Shown: positions 5,711 through 12,839, numbered from the stretch's first letter. The stretch is 25,671 nucleotides of DNA from JACPDD01 sp040900105 (GCA_040900105.1 JBBDZP010000032.1:1-25671), one strand, 5' to 3'. Translations and numbers: made by a program. The notes: generated from the letters alone by a model not told the origin.

Positions 5711-6841
5711 TTAAAGAGAATTAAGCGCTTCCTGGGCGCTTTTAAGATTCACGTTGTAAAAAACTGCTTTTTCAAATTCCGTTCTTGCAAGTTCTATATT
5801 TCCTTGCTTTTTATATATTTCTCCGCGGATAAGATAAAGCTCTGAAAAGGCACGGTTATAGTTATTTAATATCCCGTCCGTTAGTTGAAAAACTCTATCA
5901 TAATTTCCCAGCTCAAAGTAAGCCTGAACTGGTTCTATCTGGTACCAGAGAGTTCTAAATGTGAGTTGGGGTCTTACTTTTTCAAATTCCTCAACAGATC
6001 TTTGATAGTCCCCAGTGTGGTATAGGGCAACTGAGAGATTGAATCTTGAGTAGATGTCATTTGGACTTTCATCTAGCTTGCCCTGAGCCTGCCGAAGGGC
6101 ATTTTCCCAGGCAACTTGGGGGTCGTAATTTCCACCAAGAATTGCTTTTGCAATTTCTTCTTTTTCCTTGGGAACCAGGACCAGATATTCATAGTTATAG
6201 CTTTTCCATAAAAGATTAAAGTCATTGTAGGAATACCTAAGGTTTTTGTTTTGCAGGGAATCATCCTGAATCAGCTTACCCGTTGTATCATCGTACCCTC
6301 TGACAATGCGATAATGGCCTATATCTTCCCCTGCTTTTAGCAACGTTCTTGTCATAACAGGCATGTTATTTGCAATAAATTGTTTCATGATTTCCGTAGT
6401 TCCTCCCGGACGGTGAAAAGGAATAAGGCCATACTCTTGGGATTTTTCCGCAAGCTCTTCAAGAGTCGTTGACTTGTCATCATTGTCTCCCTGGGGATTT
6501 TGGTAAGGCCTAAGTGCCTGTCCTAGCTCTTGCTGAGTAACATTTATGCCGTAATAAGAAAGGGCCATGGAAAATGCGGCCGGACCGCAGTTGTTAAATG
6601 TCTGGAAAACATGGGTTCCAATAGGAATAACATAGGAAGGCGGAGGACTTGGAAGCGGTGAAGGCGTAGGATCAAGCAGGGTGGTCGATTGTTCAATTAG
6701 GGATGAAAATCCGGATTTTTTTATGGTATTATTATCCATGTTGTTTTGAAAGATGAAGAGAAAATACCCAGCAAAAAACGAGCCCAAAAAGGCAGCTAAA
6801 ACAAAAAGCAGCAATAGTTTCTTACGTTTTATGAAATTCAT
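5711..6841 (-). CDS. Membrane-anchored C39-like cysteine peptidase with TPR repeats
   Basis: 376 aa. Residues 1-8 are basic and about 9-31 form a transmembrane anchor, followed by a Pro/Ser-rich linker (59-69) and a papain-like C39_2-type domain. C85 in F-N-N-C-G-P-A is the expected nucleophile, H176 in GHYRIVRGYDD the general base, and D193 or D184/185 the third residue. From about residue 236 to the end are roughly three to four TPR-like helical pairs (NDIYSRFNLSVALYHTGDY; AFSELYLIRGEIYKKQGN). It probably acts outside the cell on a peptide or wall protein recruited by the TPRs. Residues 249-256 are encoded by a palindromic repeat. Its start overlaps the start of the divergent L,D-transpeptidase gene. 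Confidence 0.8.
   Translation of the reverse strand: MNFIKRKKLLLLFVLAAFLGSFFAGYFLFIFQNNMDNNTIKKSGFSSLIEQSTTLLDPTPSPLPSPPPSYVIPIGTHVFQTFNNCGPAAFSMALSYYGINVTQQELGQALRPYQNPQGDNDDKSTTLEELAEKSQEYGLIPFHRPGGTTEIMKQFIANNMPVMTRTLLKAGEDIGHYRIVRGYDDTTGKLIQDDSLQNKNLRYSYNDFNLLWKSYNYEYLVLVPKEKEEIAKAILGGNYDPQVAWENALRQAQGKLDESPNDIYSRFNLSVALYHTGDYQRSVEEFEKVRPQLTFRTLWYQIEPVQAYFELGNYDRVFQLTDGILNNYNRAFSELYLIRGEIYKKQGNIELARTEFEKAVFYNVNLKSAQEALNSL
6080..6100. repeat. Palindromic repeat inside the C39/TPR gene
   Basis: Core GAGCCTGCCGA (6085-6095) flanked by perfect arms GCCCT (6080-6084) and AGGGC (6096-6100). In frame on the minus strand it yields LRQAQGKL, at the boundary between the peptidase domain and the TPRs. 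The same core with different but self-complementary arms occurs in hisS (25406-25424). Confidence 0.7.
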
Positions 6842-7448
6842 TTCTTTTTCTTTTTCCGCACAACAATTAGTTTTTGTTTTTCTTGCATTTATTGCAGGGA
6901 TAATTCTTGGTGCGGGAGTTGTCTATTATATCAGGTCTGAGCCCAGCATTCCAGCAAAACAGACTACTAAAGAATCCTATTGGTTACTTTTGCACAGAAA
7001 ATCAAACAGGGAATTTTTGTATAAAGGAATCCCAGGAGATGAAGAAAAAAGTATGCTTGTTAAAGAGTTTACGGTTAAAACGGGTATTCCCGGGGAAAAG
7101 CCAACTCCGCTACCGCATCTCTTAAGGCGTGAATACTGGGTGATTATTGGAAAGATGGAAGCCAGAGATAATCCGGAAACAGCTCCATATTTTTTGACCC
7201 TTGATGTGCCTTCCTCAGACCTTGAGCCCTATGGCCCAACGCCATACGTTGAATGTGGGGGGCAATGTAATTGGGAATTGTTTGGTGACTTTGGCCTCCA
7301 TGGGGTAAACGGAGATATGCAAAAATTGTCAAAAGATAATCCGGGGAGCTCCGGATGTATACGGCACAGTGACCAAGATATTACATATTTATATAATCTT
7401 CTCGACCCAAACAAGGAGGAGGTAAGGTATTATATAAAAGACATATAA
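6831..7448 (+). CDS. Membrane-anchored L,D-transpeptidase (YkuD family)
   Basis: 205 aa from ATG 6831: a transmembrane segment (about residues 12-33), then an extracytoplasmic YkuD catalytic domain. The signature is intact: H157 in FGLHGVNG, and S-S-G-C176-I-R with the catalytic Cys. The family forms 3-3 cross-links in peptidoglycan or attaches proteins to it. The frame is open to ATG 6753, but that extension is antisense to the neighbour's hydrophobic helix and is simply polar, so 6831 is preferred. The ATG overlaps the divergent gene's ATG in the palindrome ATGAAATTCAT. The alpha/beta hydrolase gene begins at the next base after its stop. Confidence 0.85.
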   Translation: MKFISFSFSAQQLVFVFLAFIAGIILGAGVVYYIRSEPSIPAKQTTKESYWLLLHRKSNREFLYKGIPGDEEKSMLVKEFTVKTGIPGEKPTPLPHLLRREYWVIIGKMEARDNPETAPYFLTLDVPSSDLEPYGPTPYVECGGQCNWELFGDFGLHGVNGDMQKLSKDNPGSSGCIRHSDQDITYLYNLLDPNKEEVRYYIKDI

Positions 7449-8576
7449 ATGGAAGAAAACTCTATAATCCCAGAAAATGATTCCTTTTTTCATAAGTTCC
7501 AAACTAAACTGCAGCAGTTTAATGGCAGTAAGTTTTTAATAGCTGTTTTGGCTGGGATTTTTGTTGTTGGAGCTTTATCTGGGTATCTAATTTTTAAGAA
7601 TGCAGGTTCCGCAAAGAAGCTTTCCGAAGGCTCCATATCTCTGCCAAACTTCGCAGTGACTCCAACACCCACGCCTTTGCCTTTTGCGGAAATTACCATC
7701 CCATATCTAAGAGAGAGAAGATACGAGAGCAGATTGGGAGAGTTGGAGCGTGTTTCGGCCAATCAAAACTATACATCTTATCTCACAAACTATGACTCTG
7801 ACGGATTTAAAATTAACGCGCAATTGACTAAACCCACCGGAGAAACGCCAGAAGGCGGATGGCCGGCGATTACTTTTGTCCATGGATATATTCCGCCTGC
7901 AAATTACCAAACACTTGGTAGTTACTCCTCTTACGTTGATTATCTTGCCAGTAATGGTTTTGTAGTCTTTAAAATTGATCTTAGGGGTCATGGAGATTCG
8001 GAAGGAGAGCCGGGCGGTTCTTACTACTCTTCAGACTACATAATTGATGTACTAAACGCCAGAGCGGCACTTCAGGCCTCTGATTTTGTTAACCCAGGCA
8101 AAATTGGCCTTTGGGGACATAGTATGGCAGGTAATGTTGTAGCCCGCGCACTGGCCGCGCAACCCGAAATTCCCGCAGTGGTGATTTTTGCCGGAGCTGT
8201 TTATACGTATTCGGATTTTTCGGAGTTTAGTATTGAAGATAATTCTTACCAGCCTCCGCCAACAGACTCTCCCGCAAGAAGAAAAAGAAATGAAATGTTT
8301 GAAAAGTACGGGCAGTTTGATCCGAATTCGGATTTCTGGAAACAGGTGCCTATGACAAATTATCTAGCTGATATAAAGGGTGCAATTCAAATAAATCATG
8401 CAGTGGATGATCCGGTGGTTGATATTGCTTATAGCCGTAATTTAAACAGCTTGCTTGATGAAACTTCTATACCACACGAGCTTAACGAATATCCGTCAGG
8501 AGGGCACAACTTTACAGGGACAACTTTTAATCAGGCAATGAGAAACACGGTAGAATTCTTTAGGGAGAATTTATAG
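7449..8576 (+). CDS. Membrane-anchored alpha/beta hydrolase (peptidase S9/esterase-like)
   Basis: 375 aa, starting at the base after the L,D-transpeptidase stop, so co-transcribed. A cytoplasmic tail (1-27) is followed by a transmembrane helix (about 28-48), a TPTPTPLP linker (71-78) and an alpha/beta hydrolase domain from about 110. Visible features: oxyanion strand F143-V-H-G, DLRGHGDS (177-184), nucleophile elbow G223-H-S225-M-A-G, catalytic Asp at D320/321 in NHAVDDPVV, and His353 in SGGHNF. It resembles dipeptidyl-peptidase/cinnamoyl-esterase-type hydrolases; substrate unknown. The shared architecture (anchor plus Pro-rich linker) with the two neighbouring wall enzymes suggests a surface role. 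Confidence 0.85.
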   Translation: MEENSIIPENDSFFHKFQTKLQQFNGSKFLIAVLAGIFVVGALSGYLIFKNAGSAKKLSEGSISLPNFAVTPTPTPLPFAEITIPYLRERRYESRLGELERVSANQNYTSYLTNYDSDGFKINAQLTKPTGETPEGGWPAITFVHGYIPPANYQTLGSYSSYVDYLASNGFVVFKIDLRGHGDSEGEPGGSYYSSDYIIDVLNARAALQASDFVNPGKIGLWGHSMAGNVVARALAAQPEIPAVVIFAGAVYTYSDFSEFSIEDNSYQPPPTDSPARRKRNEMFEKYGQFDPNSDFWKQVPMTNYLADIKGAIQINHAVDDPVVDIAYSRNLNSLLDETSIPHELNEYPSGGHNFTGTTFNQAMRNTVEFFRENL

Positions 8577-9275
8577 CTATTCCGTCAAGTCTTCTTTTTT
8601 AAAAGTTTCTTTGATCTCCTGGTAGGAAGTTGTTTCTTTTCTCTTTCTGTAATTTTTTAATTTGTGGTTTCCAAATTCAATAAAAACGGGAAGAAGAGAT
8701 ACAAGGATGATTCCAACCACTGCAAATTCAAAGTTTTCTTTTATAAACTGCGAGCCTCCAAAGAAGTATCCTGCGAATGTTAAGCTGGTTACCCAAATAA
8801 ATGCTCCAGTAACATTGTAAAAAAGAAAGGTGCGGTAATGCATCTTTCCAACACCCGCTACAAACGGTGCAAATGTTCTAATTATTGGGATAAAGCGGGC
8901 AAGAATAATTGTTTTTCCACCATGTTTTTCATAAAAGAGGCGGGTTTTTTCAAGATATATTTTGTTAAACAGTCTTGAATTCTCGCGGGAAAAAACCCGG
9001 CTTCCAAAATGGTGGCCTATCCAATAATTTACTGTGTCTCCCAAAATTGCAGCAACTAGAAGCGAGAAATAGACAGTCCATATATTCAAAAACCCTCCTC
9101 CAGCAAGCGTTCCGGCCACAAAAAGCAGGGAATCCCCGGGTAGGAACGGTGTTACTACAAGGCCGGTTTCCGCAAAAACTATTAGAAATAAAACAACATA
9201 GGAGAAGGGTCCTACTGTATCAATGACAATTTTGAGGTAGTCTTCAAAATGCAGAATAAAATCAATAATCTCCAT
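8577..9275 (-). CDS. DedA family membrane protein
   Basis: 232 aa from ATG 9275; an upstream start at 9368 would run through the promoter and into the divergent gene. DedA (SNARE-associated/VTT domain) features: F-x-P-G-D-S-L-L-F-V-A-G-T after the first helix, GDTVNYWIGHHFG, and RFIPIIRTFAPFVAGVGKM, followed by two further hydrophobic helices and a charged tail. Family members act in membrane lipid (undecaprenyl phosphate or phospholipid) translocation and envelope homeostasis. It is exactly convergent with the alpha/beta hydrolase: the two stop codons abut with no spacer or terminator. Confidence 0.9.
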   Translation of the reverse strand: MEIIDFILHFEDYLKIVIDTVGPFSYVVLFLIVFAETGLVVTPFLPGDSLLFVAGTLAGGGFLNIWTVYFSLLVAAILGDTVNYWIGHHFGSRVFSRENSRLFNKIYLEKTRLFYEKHGGKTIILARFIPIIRTFAPFVAGVGKMHYRTFLFYNVTGAFIWVTSLTFAGYFFGGSQFIKENFEFAVVGIILVSLLPVFIEFGNHKLKNYRKRKETTSYQEIKETFKKEDLTE

Positions 9276-9283
9276 AAAAATAA

Positions 9284-9289
9284 AGTATA
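9284..9289 (-). promoter_or_regulatory. -10 box, DedA gene
   Basis: TATACT on the minus strand, ending 8 nt before ATG 9275; near-leaderless. Confidence 0.55.
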
Positions 9290-9323
9290 CCAGAAATGTG
9301 GCGTGTGAGTCCAAGGAGTATAA

Positions 9324-9329
9324 TAAAAT
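9324..9329 (+). promoter_or_regulatory. -10 box, phosphoribosyltransferase gene
   Basis: TAAAAT ending 6 nt before ATG 9336. An overlapping TATAAT (9319-9324) would instead give an 11-nt gap. Confidence 0.55.
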
Positions 9330-9335
9330 AGCAGT

Positions 9336-9992
9336 ATGTTTGAAGATAGAAGAGCGGCAGGAGTGCAACTTGCTAAAGATTTAAGGGGATACAAAGATAA
9401 TGCTATTGTCTTGGCACTTCCTCGTGGAGGAGTAGAAGTGGGAGCTGAGGTAGCAAAAGCGCTAAGTGTCCCTTTTGACGTTATTATTGCCCGAAAGCTT
9501 GGCGCGCCCCATAACCCGGAACTTGGAATAGGTGCTGTTTCCGAAGGGGATAGCGAAGTTCTTAGCCATCCTATTATTTCTTCACTGGGGATAACAAAGA
9601 AAGAAATACAATTGGTTAGGCGAAAGGAAGCTGCAGAGATGGAAAGGCGAATTAACTTGTATAGAGATGGAAGAGGATTACCGGAACTTTCAGGAAAAAC
9701 AGTTATCCTTGTTGATGACGGACTTGCAACTGGGGTTACGGCGCAAGCTGCAATACTGGCAATTAAAAAACTCCGGCCAAGGAAGATAATTTTTGCAGCT
9801 CCGGTTTGCGCCTTGGATAGTGCGAAGAAAATAAAATCCGAAGTAGACTCTTTAATATGTACAGTAATCCCACATGACCTCACAGCAATTAGTCTTTACT
9901 ATAAAAACTTTCCTCAAGTTGAAGACCAAGAAGTGATAAAGATTCTTGATGAGCATAAGGTGGGGATATTTACCATAAAGAACGGGAGATAA
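9336..9992 (+). CDS. Type I phosphoribosyltransferase family protein
   Basis: 218 aa. The PRPP-binding loop V123-ILVDDGLATGVT135 is typical of type I phosphoribosyltransferases, and the N-terminal ALPRGGVEVGAEVA segment with FDVIIARKLGAPHNPELGIGAV matches the small phosphoribosyltransferase group often encoded near or fused to dienelactone-hydrolase-like proteins. These are predicted to work on purine/pyrimidine bases or in phosphate-stress genes; the substrate cannot be read from sequence. Divergent from dedA, and followed 16 nt downstream by its own downstream unit with a separate promoter. Confidence 0.85.
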   Translation: MFEDRRAAGVQLAKDLRGYKDNAIVLALPRGGVEVGAEVAKALSVPFDVIIARKLGAPHNPELGIGAVSEGDSEVLSHPIISSLGITKKEIQLVRRKEAAEMERRINLYRDGRGLPELSGKTVILVDDGLATGVTAQAAILAIKKLRPRKIIFAAPVCALDSAKKIKSEVDSLICTVIPHDLTAISLYYKNFPQVEDQEVIKILDEHKVGIFTIKNGR

Positions 9993-9997
9993 GGTAG

Positions 9998-10003
9998 TAT
10001 AAT
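9998..10003 (+). promoter_or_regulatory. -10 box, baeRF-like gene
   Basis: TATAAT ending 5 nt before ATG 10009. It overlaps a TTG at 10003 that is therefore not a credible start. Confidence 0.5.
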
Positions 10004-10008
10004 TGATT

Positions 10009-10470
10009 ATGACGAACCATGAAGGGATGAATATGAAAAATAAAAAATACATGGTACTTTTGGTTGATAGGCAAAAAGCAAAATTCTTTACACTTATTGA
10101 CGGGTCTGTGGAGAGAGCAGATGAATTTAAAAATGGCCATGTTCCACAAAAAGTTCGGGCGAATGAAGAACATTATTACGGCAGAAGCGACAAGATTCTC
10201 CGTCACATAGAGGATCACCTGCACAGACACCTGACTCTTGTTTCCCAAAAAGCTGCTGCCTTTGCAAAGGAAAATCATATTACAGGAATAGTAATCGGAA
10301 GCCACAAGCCGTTATTCTCAAAGATAGAAAAACATCTTCCGCCTCATCTCTCAAAAAAAGTAAAGGGGAGATTTGTAACGGAACTTAAGGAACCATTTAA
10401 TGATATTTTAAAACGTGCGAAACGTCTTATTGATCAAATAGAAAAGCAAGCTAAGATAGCAGAAAAATAA
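10009..10470 (+). CDS. baeRF / eRF1-like translation-associated protein
   Basis: 153 aa from ATG 10009 (TATAAT five bases upstream); ATG 10033 is an alternative with a weak AAGG seven bases before it. The opening YMVLLVDRQKAKFFTLIDG, a central basic/His-rich helix (HYYGRSDKILRHIEDHLHRH) and IVIGSHKPLFSKIEKHLP match the bacterial homologues of archaeo-eukaryotic release factor domain 2/3 (baeRF, sometimes annotated as host-attachment or translational machinery protein). The peptide-releasing GGQ is not present, so the role is more likely ribosome-associated than termination. It is followed 3 nt later by a small membrane protein. Confidence 0.65.
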   Translation: MTNHEGMNMKNKKYMVLLVDRQKAKFFTLIDGSVERADEFKNGHVPQKVRANEEHYYGRSDKILRHIEDHLHRHLTLVSQKAAAFAKENHITGIVIGSHKPLFSKIEKHLPPHLSKKVKGRFVTELKEPFNDILKRAKRLIDQIEKQAKIAEK

Positions 10471-10473
10471 AAT

Positions 10474-10830
10474 ATGCAAATTAATACAAAAAAACATAAG
10501 TTTTTTTATTGGACGCCAAGAGTGTTGGCAATAGTATTCATCTGTTTTCTTGCCATTTTTGCGCTAGACGTGTTCATTCCCGGTAAAACATTGGGGTATT
10601 ACCTTGTTGCTCTTTTTATGCACCTAATTCCAAATTTTGCTCTTGCGCTGGTTTTAGCAATTGCTTGGAAAAGACAAAATCTGGGCGGGATTTTGTTTAT
10701 TCTAGCTTTTATAGCATTTTTACTTTTTTTCGGAGGAAGAGGTGTACCTTGGATTCAAACTTTACTTTTTAGCCCGCTCCTTTTGATAGGAGCACTTTTT
10801 TTAATTGGAGAGCCTAAAGATAAAAAATAG
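10474..10830 (+). CDS. Small four-helix membrane protein (DUF7670-like)
   Basis: 118 aa with four predicted transmembrane helices (about residues 15-33, 42-64, 70-88 and 94-112). The motifs FYWTPRVLAIVFICFLAIFA, LDVF and LMHLIPNFALAL resemble the DUF7670 family as I remember it. Function unknown. The ATG follows the previous stop by 3 nt, so it is probably the second gene of a two-gene operon. Copy B of the promoter-associated element starts immediately after its TAG stop. Confidence 0.65.
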   Translation: MQINTKKHKFFYWTPRVLAIVFICFLAIFALDVFIPGKTLGYYLVALFMHLIPNFALALVLAIAWKRQNLGGILFILAFIAFLLFFGGRGVPWIQTLLFSPLLLIGALFLIGEPKDKK

Positions 10831-10849
10831 CTGGCAATTTCCCCAAAAA
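10831..10849 (+). repeat. Copy B of the CTGGCAATTTCCCCAAAAA element
   Basis: Exact copy, starting at the base after the preceding stop codon; its start is 31 nt upstream of the TATAAT at 10862. Confidence 0.75.
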
Positions 10850-10856
10850 AATTCAG

Positions 10857-10867
10857 TTTGATATAAT
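10857..10867 (+). promoter_or_regulatory. Extended -10, pyridoxamine oxidase-like gene
   Basis: TTTGATATAAT; TATAAT ends 6 nt before ATG 10874. The -35 position is occupied by the repeat element rather than by TTGACA. Confidence 0.75.
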
Positions 10868-10873
10868 AAGTTT

Positions 10874-11323
10874 ATGGACGTGGGAAAACTTGTTCGTGAT
10901 TACCTAAAAGAGGCGCGGATGATGCAGGTTGCGACTTCAAAAGACAACCAGCCTTGGGTATGTACTCTTTACTATGCCTCAGATGATAATCAAAACATCT
11001 ACTGGATATCAAAGCCCGATACAAGACACTCAAAGGAACTAATGGCAAATAAAAAAGTGGCCGTCGCAATCCCTGTTAAATTTAATACTCTGACGGTTGT
11101 TGGTCTACAAGTTGAAGGAGAAGCAGAAGAAGTTTCAAATCTCGACGAAATCAAAAAGTACGTAAAGCTTTATAGTGATAAATTTAAGCGAGGAGAAGGC
11201 TGGTATCAGGATTTTTTGCTAGGTAAAAATGAGCATAAGCTTTACAGAATAAACCCGAAAATGTTTGTCCTTTTTGACGCAGTGAATTTCCCCGACAATC
11301 CACGACAAGAAATAAGAGTTTAA
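10874..11323 (+). CDS. Pyridoxamine 5'-phosphate oxidase-like flavin split-barrel protein
   Basis: 149 aa. The sequence follows the split-barrel FMN-binding pattern: an N-terminal helix (VGKLVRDYLKEARMMQVATS), strand PWVCTLYYASDD, IYWISKPDTRHSKELMANKKVAVAI (equivalent to the FMN-phosphate-binding region), then a barrel strand VGLQVEGEAEEV. Proteins of this type bind FMN, F420 or haem; the cofactor cannot be fixed here. The C-terminal YRINPKMFVLFDAVNFP is typical of the YhbP/general-stress-like subgroup. Start fixed by the -10 six bases upstream. Single-gene unit flanked on both sides by the repeat element. Confidence 0.8.
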   Translation: MDVGKLVRDYLKEARMMQVATSKDNQPWVCTLYYASDDNQNIYWISKPDTRHSKELMANKKVAVAIPVKFNTLTVVGLQVEGEAEEVSNLDEIKKYVKLYSDKFKRGEGWYQDFLLGKNEHKLYRINPKMFVLFDAVNFPDNPRQEIRV

Positions 11324-11326
11324 CTG

Positions 11327-11345
11327 CTGGCAATTTCCCCAAAAA
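11327..11345 (+). repeat. Copy C of the CTGGCAATTTCCCCAAAAA element
   Basis: Exact copy, 3 nt after the preceding stop; its start is 30 nt upstream of the TATAAT at 11357. Confidence 0.75.
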
Positions 11346-11351
11346 TTACCA

Positions 11352-11362
11352 TTTGATATAAT
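11352..11362 (+). promoter_or_regulatory. Extended -10, AlkD-like gene
   Basis: TTTGATATAAT with TATAAT ending 6 nt before GTG 11369; leaderless prediction. Confidence 0.75.
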
Positions 11363-11368
11363 CTCTTT

Positions 11369-12070
11369 GTGAATTATCTTTTGAATTTAAAAAGAGATTT
11401 AAAAAAACTTGAAAATAAAAAAAAGGCTGCGTTTTTGCAAAGATTTTTCAAAACCGGAAAAGGGGAGTATGGGGAGGACGATGTTTTTATTGGATTAACT
11501 GTTCCTCAGTGCAGAAAAATCGCTGCCAAATATAAAGATTTAGAATTTTTGGATGTAAAAAAACTTCTATATTCTAAAATCCATGAAGAAAGGATGATCT
11601 CACTTTTCATTTTAATTTCTCAATTTGAAAAGGGAGATGAAAAGAAAAAGATTTTTGATTTTTATATTGCGAATTCGAAGAGAGTGAATAACTGGGATTT
11701 AGTTGATTCGTCGGCGCATAAAATTGCAGGTGTTTATCTTTTGAATAAACCAAAGGATGTCTTGTACAAATTTGCTAATTCTAGTAACCTTTGGCAAAAG
11801 AGGATTTCTCTTATTTCAACTTTTCATTTTATAAAATTTGAGAAATTTGATGACAGCTTAAAGCTCGCAGAAGTCTTGATTTTCGACAAACATGATTTAA
11901 TTCAAAAAGCTCTGGGTTGGATGCTTAGGGAAATCGGGAAAAAAGATAAAAGTGTTGAGGTAAAATTTCTCAATAAATATTATAAGAAAATGGGAAGAAC
12001 AGCTCTTCGTTATGCAATAGAACGTTTTCTGGAAGGAGAGCGTTTAAAATACCTCCACGGAAAAATCTAA
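11369..12070 (+). CDS. AlkD-like DNA alkylation repair glycosylase
   Basis: 233 aa, GTG start fixed by the -10 six bases upstream. The whole protein is an array of HEAT-like helical repeats, as in the AlkC/AlkD DNA glycosylases that remove alkylated bases such as 3-methyladenine and 7-methylguanine without base flipping. The active-site motif VNNWDLVDSSAHK is present; W109 and D113 fall at the same numbers I recall for Bacillus cereus AlkD. A further aromatic, W184 in ALGWMLREIG, fits the third catalytic-cleft position, and R145 in WQKRISLIS fits the DNA-contact residue. Likely functional. Single-gene unit between element copies C and D. Confidence 0.88.
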   Translation: MNYLLNLKRDLKKLENKKKAAFLQRFFKTGKGEYGEDDVFIGLTVPQCRKIAAKYKDLEFLDVKKLLYSKIHEERMISLFILISQFEKGDEKKKIFDFYIANSKRVNNWDLVDSSAHKIAGVYLLNKPKDVLYKFANSSNLWQKRISLISTFHFIKFEKFDDSLKLAEVLIFDKHDLIQKALGWMLREIGKKDKSVEVKFLNKYYKKMGRTALRYAIERFLEGERLKYLHGKI

Positions 12071-12074
12071 TCCG

Positions 12075-12093
12075 CTGGCAATTTCCCCAAAAA
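12075..12093 (+). repeat. Copy D of the CTGGCAATTTCCCCAAAAA element
   Basis: Exact copy, 4 nt after the preceding stop. The downstream -10 is degenerate (TAGAAT at 12099-12104, or TCTAAT at 12104-12109), unlike copies A-C. Confidence 0.7.
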
Positions 12094-12113
12094 AGTTTTA
12101 GAATCTAATTGAA

Positions 12114-12710
12114 ATGCCCAGACAAAGAAACAATGGAGAAGTTGTCCTCAAGGGAAGAGATTTCGACAAGCTAAAACTATTGTATCAATCTGCTATTGCC
12201 CTAAAAATCTACGAAGGGACTTTGATATGGTCTAGGTTTAGTGCTTTTATGGTGGTCAATACTATAATCTTCACTTTAATAGGGCTTTTGTTAAATAATC
12301 CCTGGAGCATTTATATACCTATAGCTTCTATTGTTGGAATTGTACTTACTTTTTTGTGGTTTCTTTCAACCAAACGCGGGTTTGAAGCTATAGATTACTG
12401 GACGCACTCCATAGGAGAAATCGAAGGCAAAATATTGGAAAATGAGAAAATTCCTAGCCCGTATATTAGGGGGGAAGAATACTTCAAGCAAAACCGAGAA
12501 GTTGAGTTTATTTTTAGTGGTTCAAAAAGCTCCAAAGTGTTACAAAGAGGATGTTTTACAAGATCCTTAAGCTTTTTAAATACGAGAATGACTGCATATA
12601 TTACTATCTTACTGATAATTGTTATATATATTTTAATAATAGTATCATATTTTTTAGGTTGGCTTCCGGCTATTAGTCCACGTTCAAATCAGACACGACA
12701 GTTGTTCTAA
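12114..12710 (+). CDS. Three-helix membrane protein of unknown function
   Basis: 198 aa. Two adjacent transmembrane helices (about residues 41-62 and 67-87) are preceded by an amphipathic helix (DFDKLKLLYQSAIALKIYEG) and followed by a soluble loop and a third helix near 158-182. The pattern LKIYEGTLIWSRFSAFMVVN before the first membrane helix recalls the RipA/SLATT-type small membrane proteins, some of which are suspected defence effectors; this likeness is weak and I would not rely on it. Its -10 is poor. Element copy D stands upstream and two gene remnants downstream. Confidence 0.6.
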   Translation: MPRQRNNGEVVLKGRDFDKLKLLYQSAIALKIYEGTLIWSRFSAFMVVNTIIFTLIGLLLNNPWSIYIPIASIVGIVLTFLWFLSTKRGFEAIDYWTHSIGEIEGKILENEKIPSPYIRGEEYFKQNREVEFIFSGSKSSKVLQRGCFTRSLSFLNTRMTAYITILLIIVIYILIIVSYFLGWLPAISPRSNQTRQLF

Positions 12711-12761
12711 TTTTCCCACAAAACTTTTCGTTGTTCGGGATTTTCCCACGAAGCTAGCCGG

Positions 12762-12772
12762 TTTGATATAAT
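12762..12772 (+). promoter_or_regulatory. Extended -10 in front of a truncated gene head
   Basis: TTTGATATAAT; TATAAT (12767-12772) ends 7 nt before ATG 12780. Upstream are two diverged TTTTCCCAC motifs (12711 and 12741) reminiscent of the repeat element. Confidence 0.65.
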
Positions 12773-12779
12773 AACCTCA

Positions 12780-12827
12780 ATGACTTTAAAGGTTTTTTCC
12801 TGGAATATTTGGATTGATGTACACTGA
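12780..12827 (+). pseudogene. 5' remnant of an endonuclease/exonuclease/phosphatase-family gene
   Basis: ATG 12780 opens MTLKVFSWNIWIDVH and stops at TGA after 15 codons. The (K)VxSWNIW start is the characteristic first strand of the endonuclease/exonuclease/phosphatase (EEP) superfamily, whose Asn binds the catalytic metal. The promoter and first strand survive while the rest of a gene of about 220-270 codons is missing. An alternative is a tiny leader peptide, but the family-like sequence favours a remnant. Confidence 0.5.
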
Positions 12828-12839
12828 TAGTCAATTTGC

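Noticed and set aside
6753..6830. Longer N-terminus for the L,D-transpeptidase
   Set aside because: The extension is the antisense of the neighbour's hydrophobic helix, which yields a polar Lys-rich stretch by chance.
10831..12093. CRISPR-like array from repeated 19-mers
   Set aside because: Repeat distances are hundreds of bases and the intervening DNA is coding; no cas gene is present.
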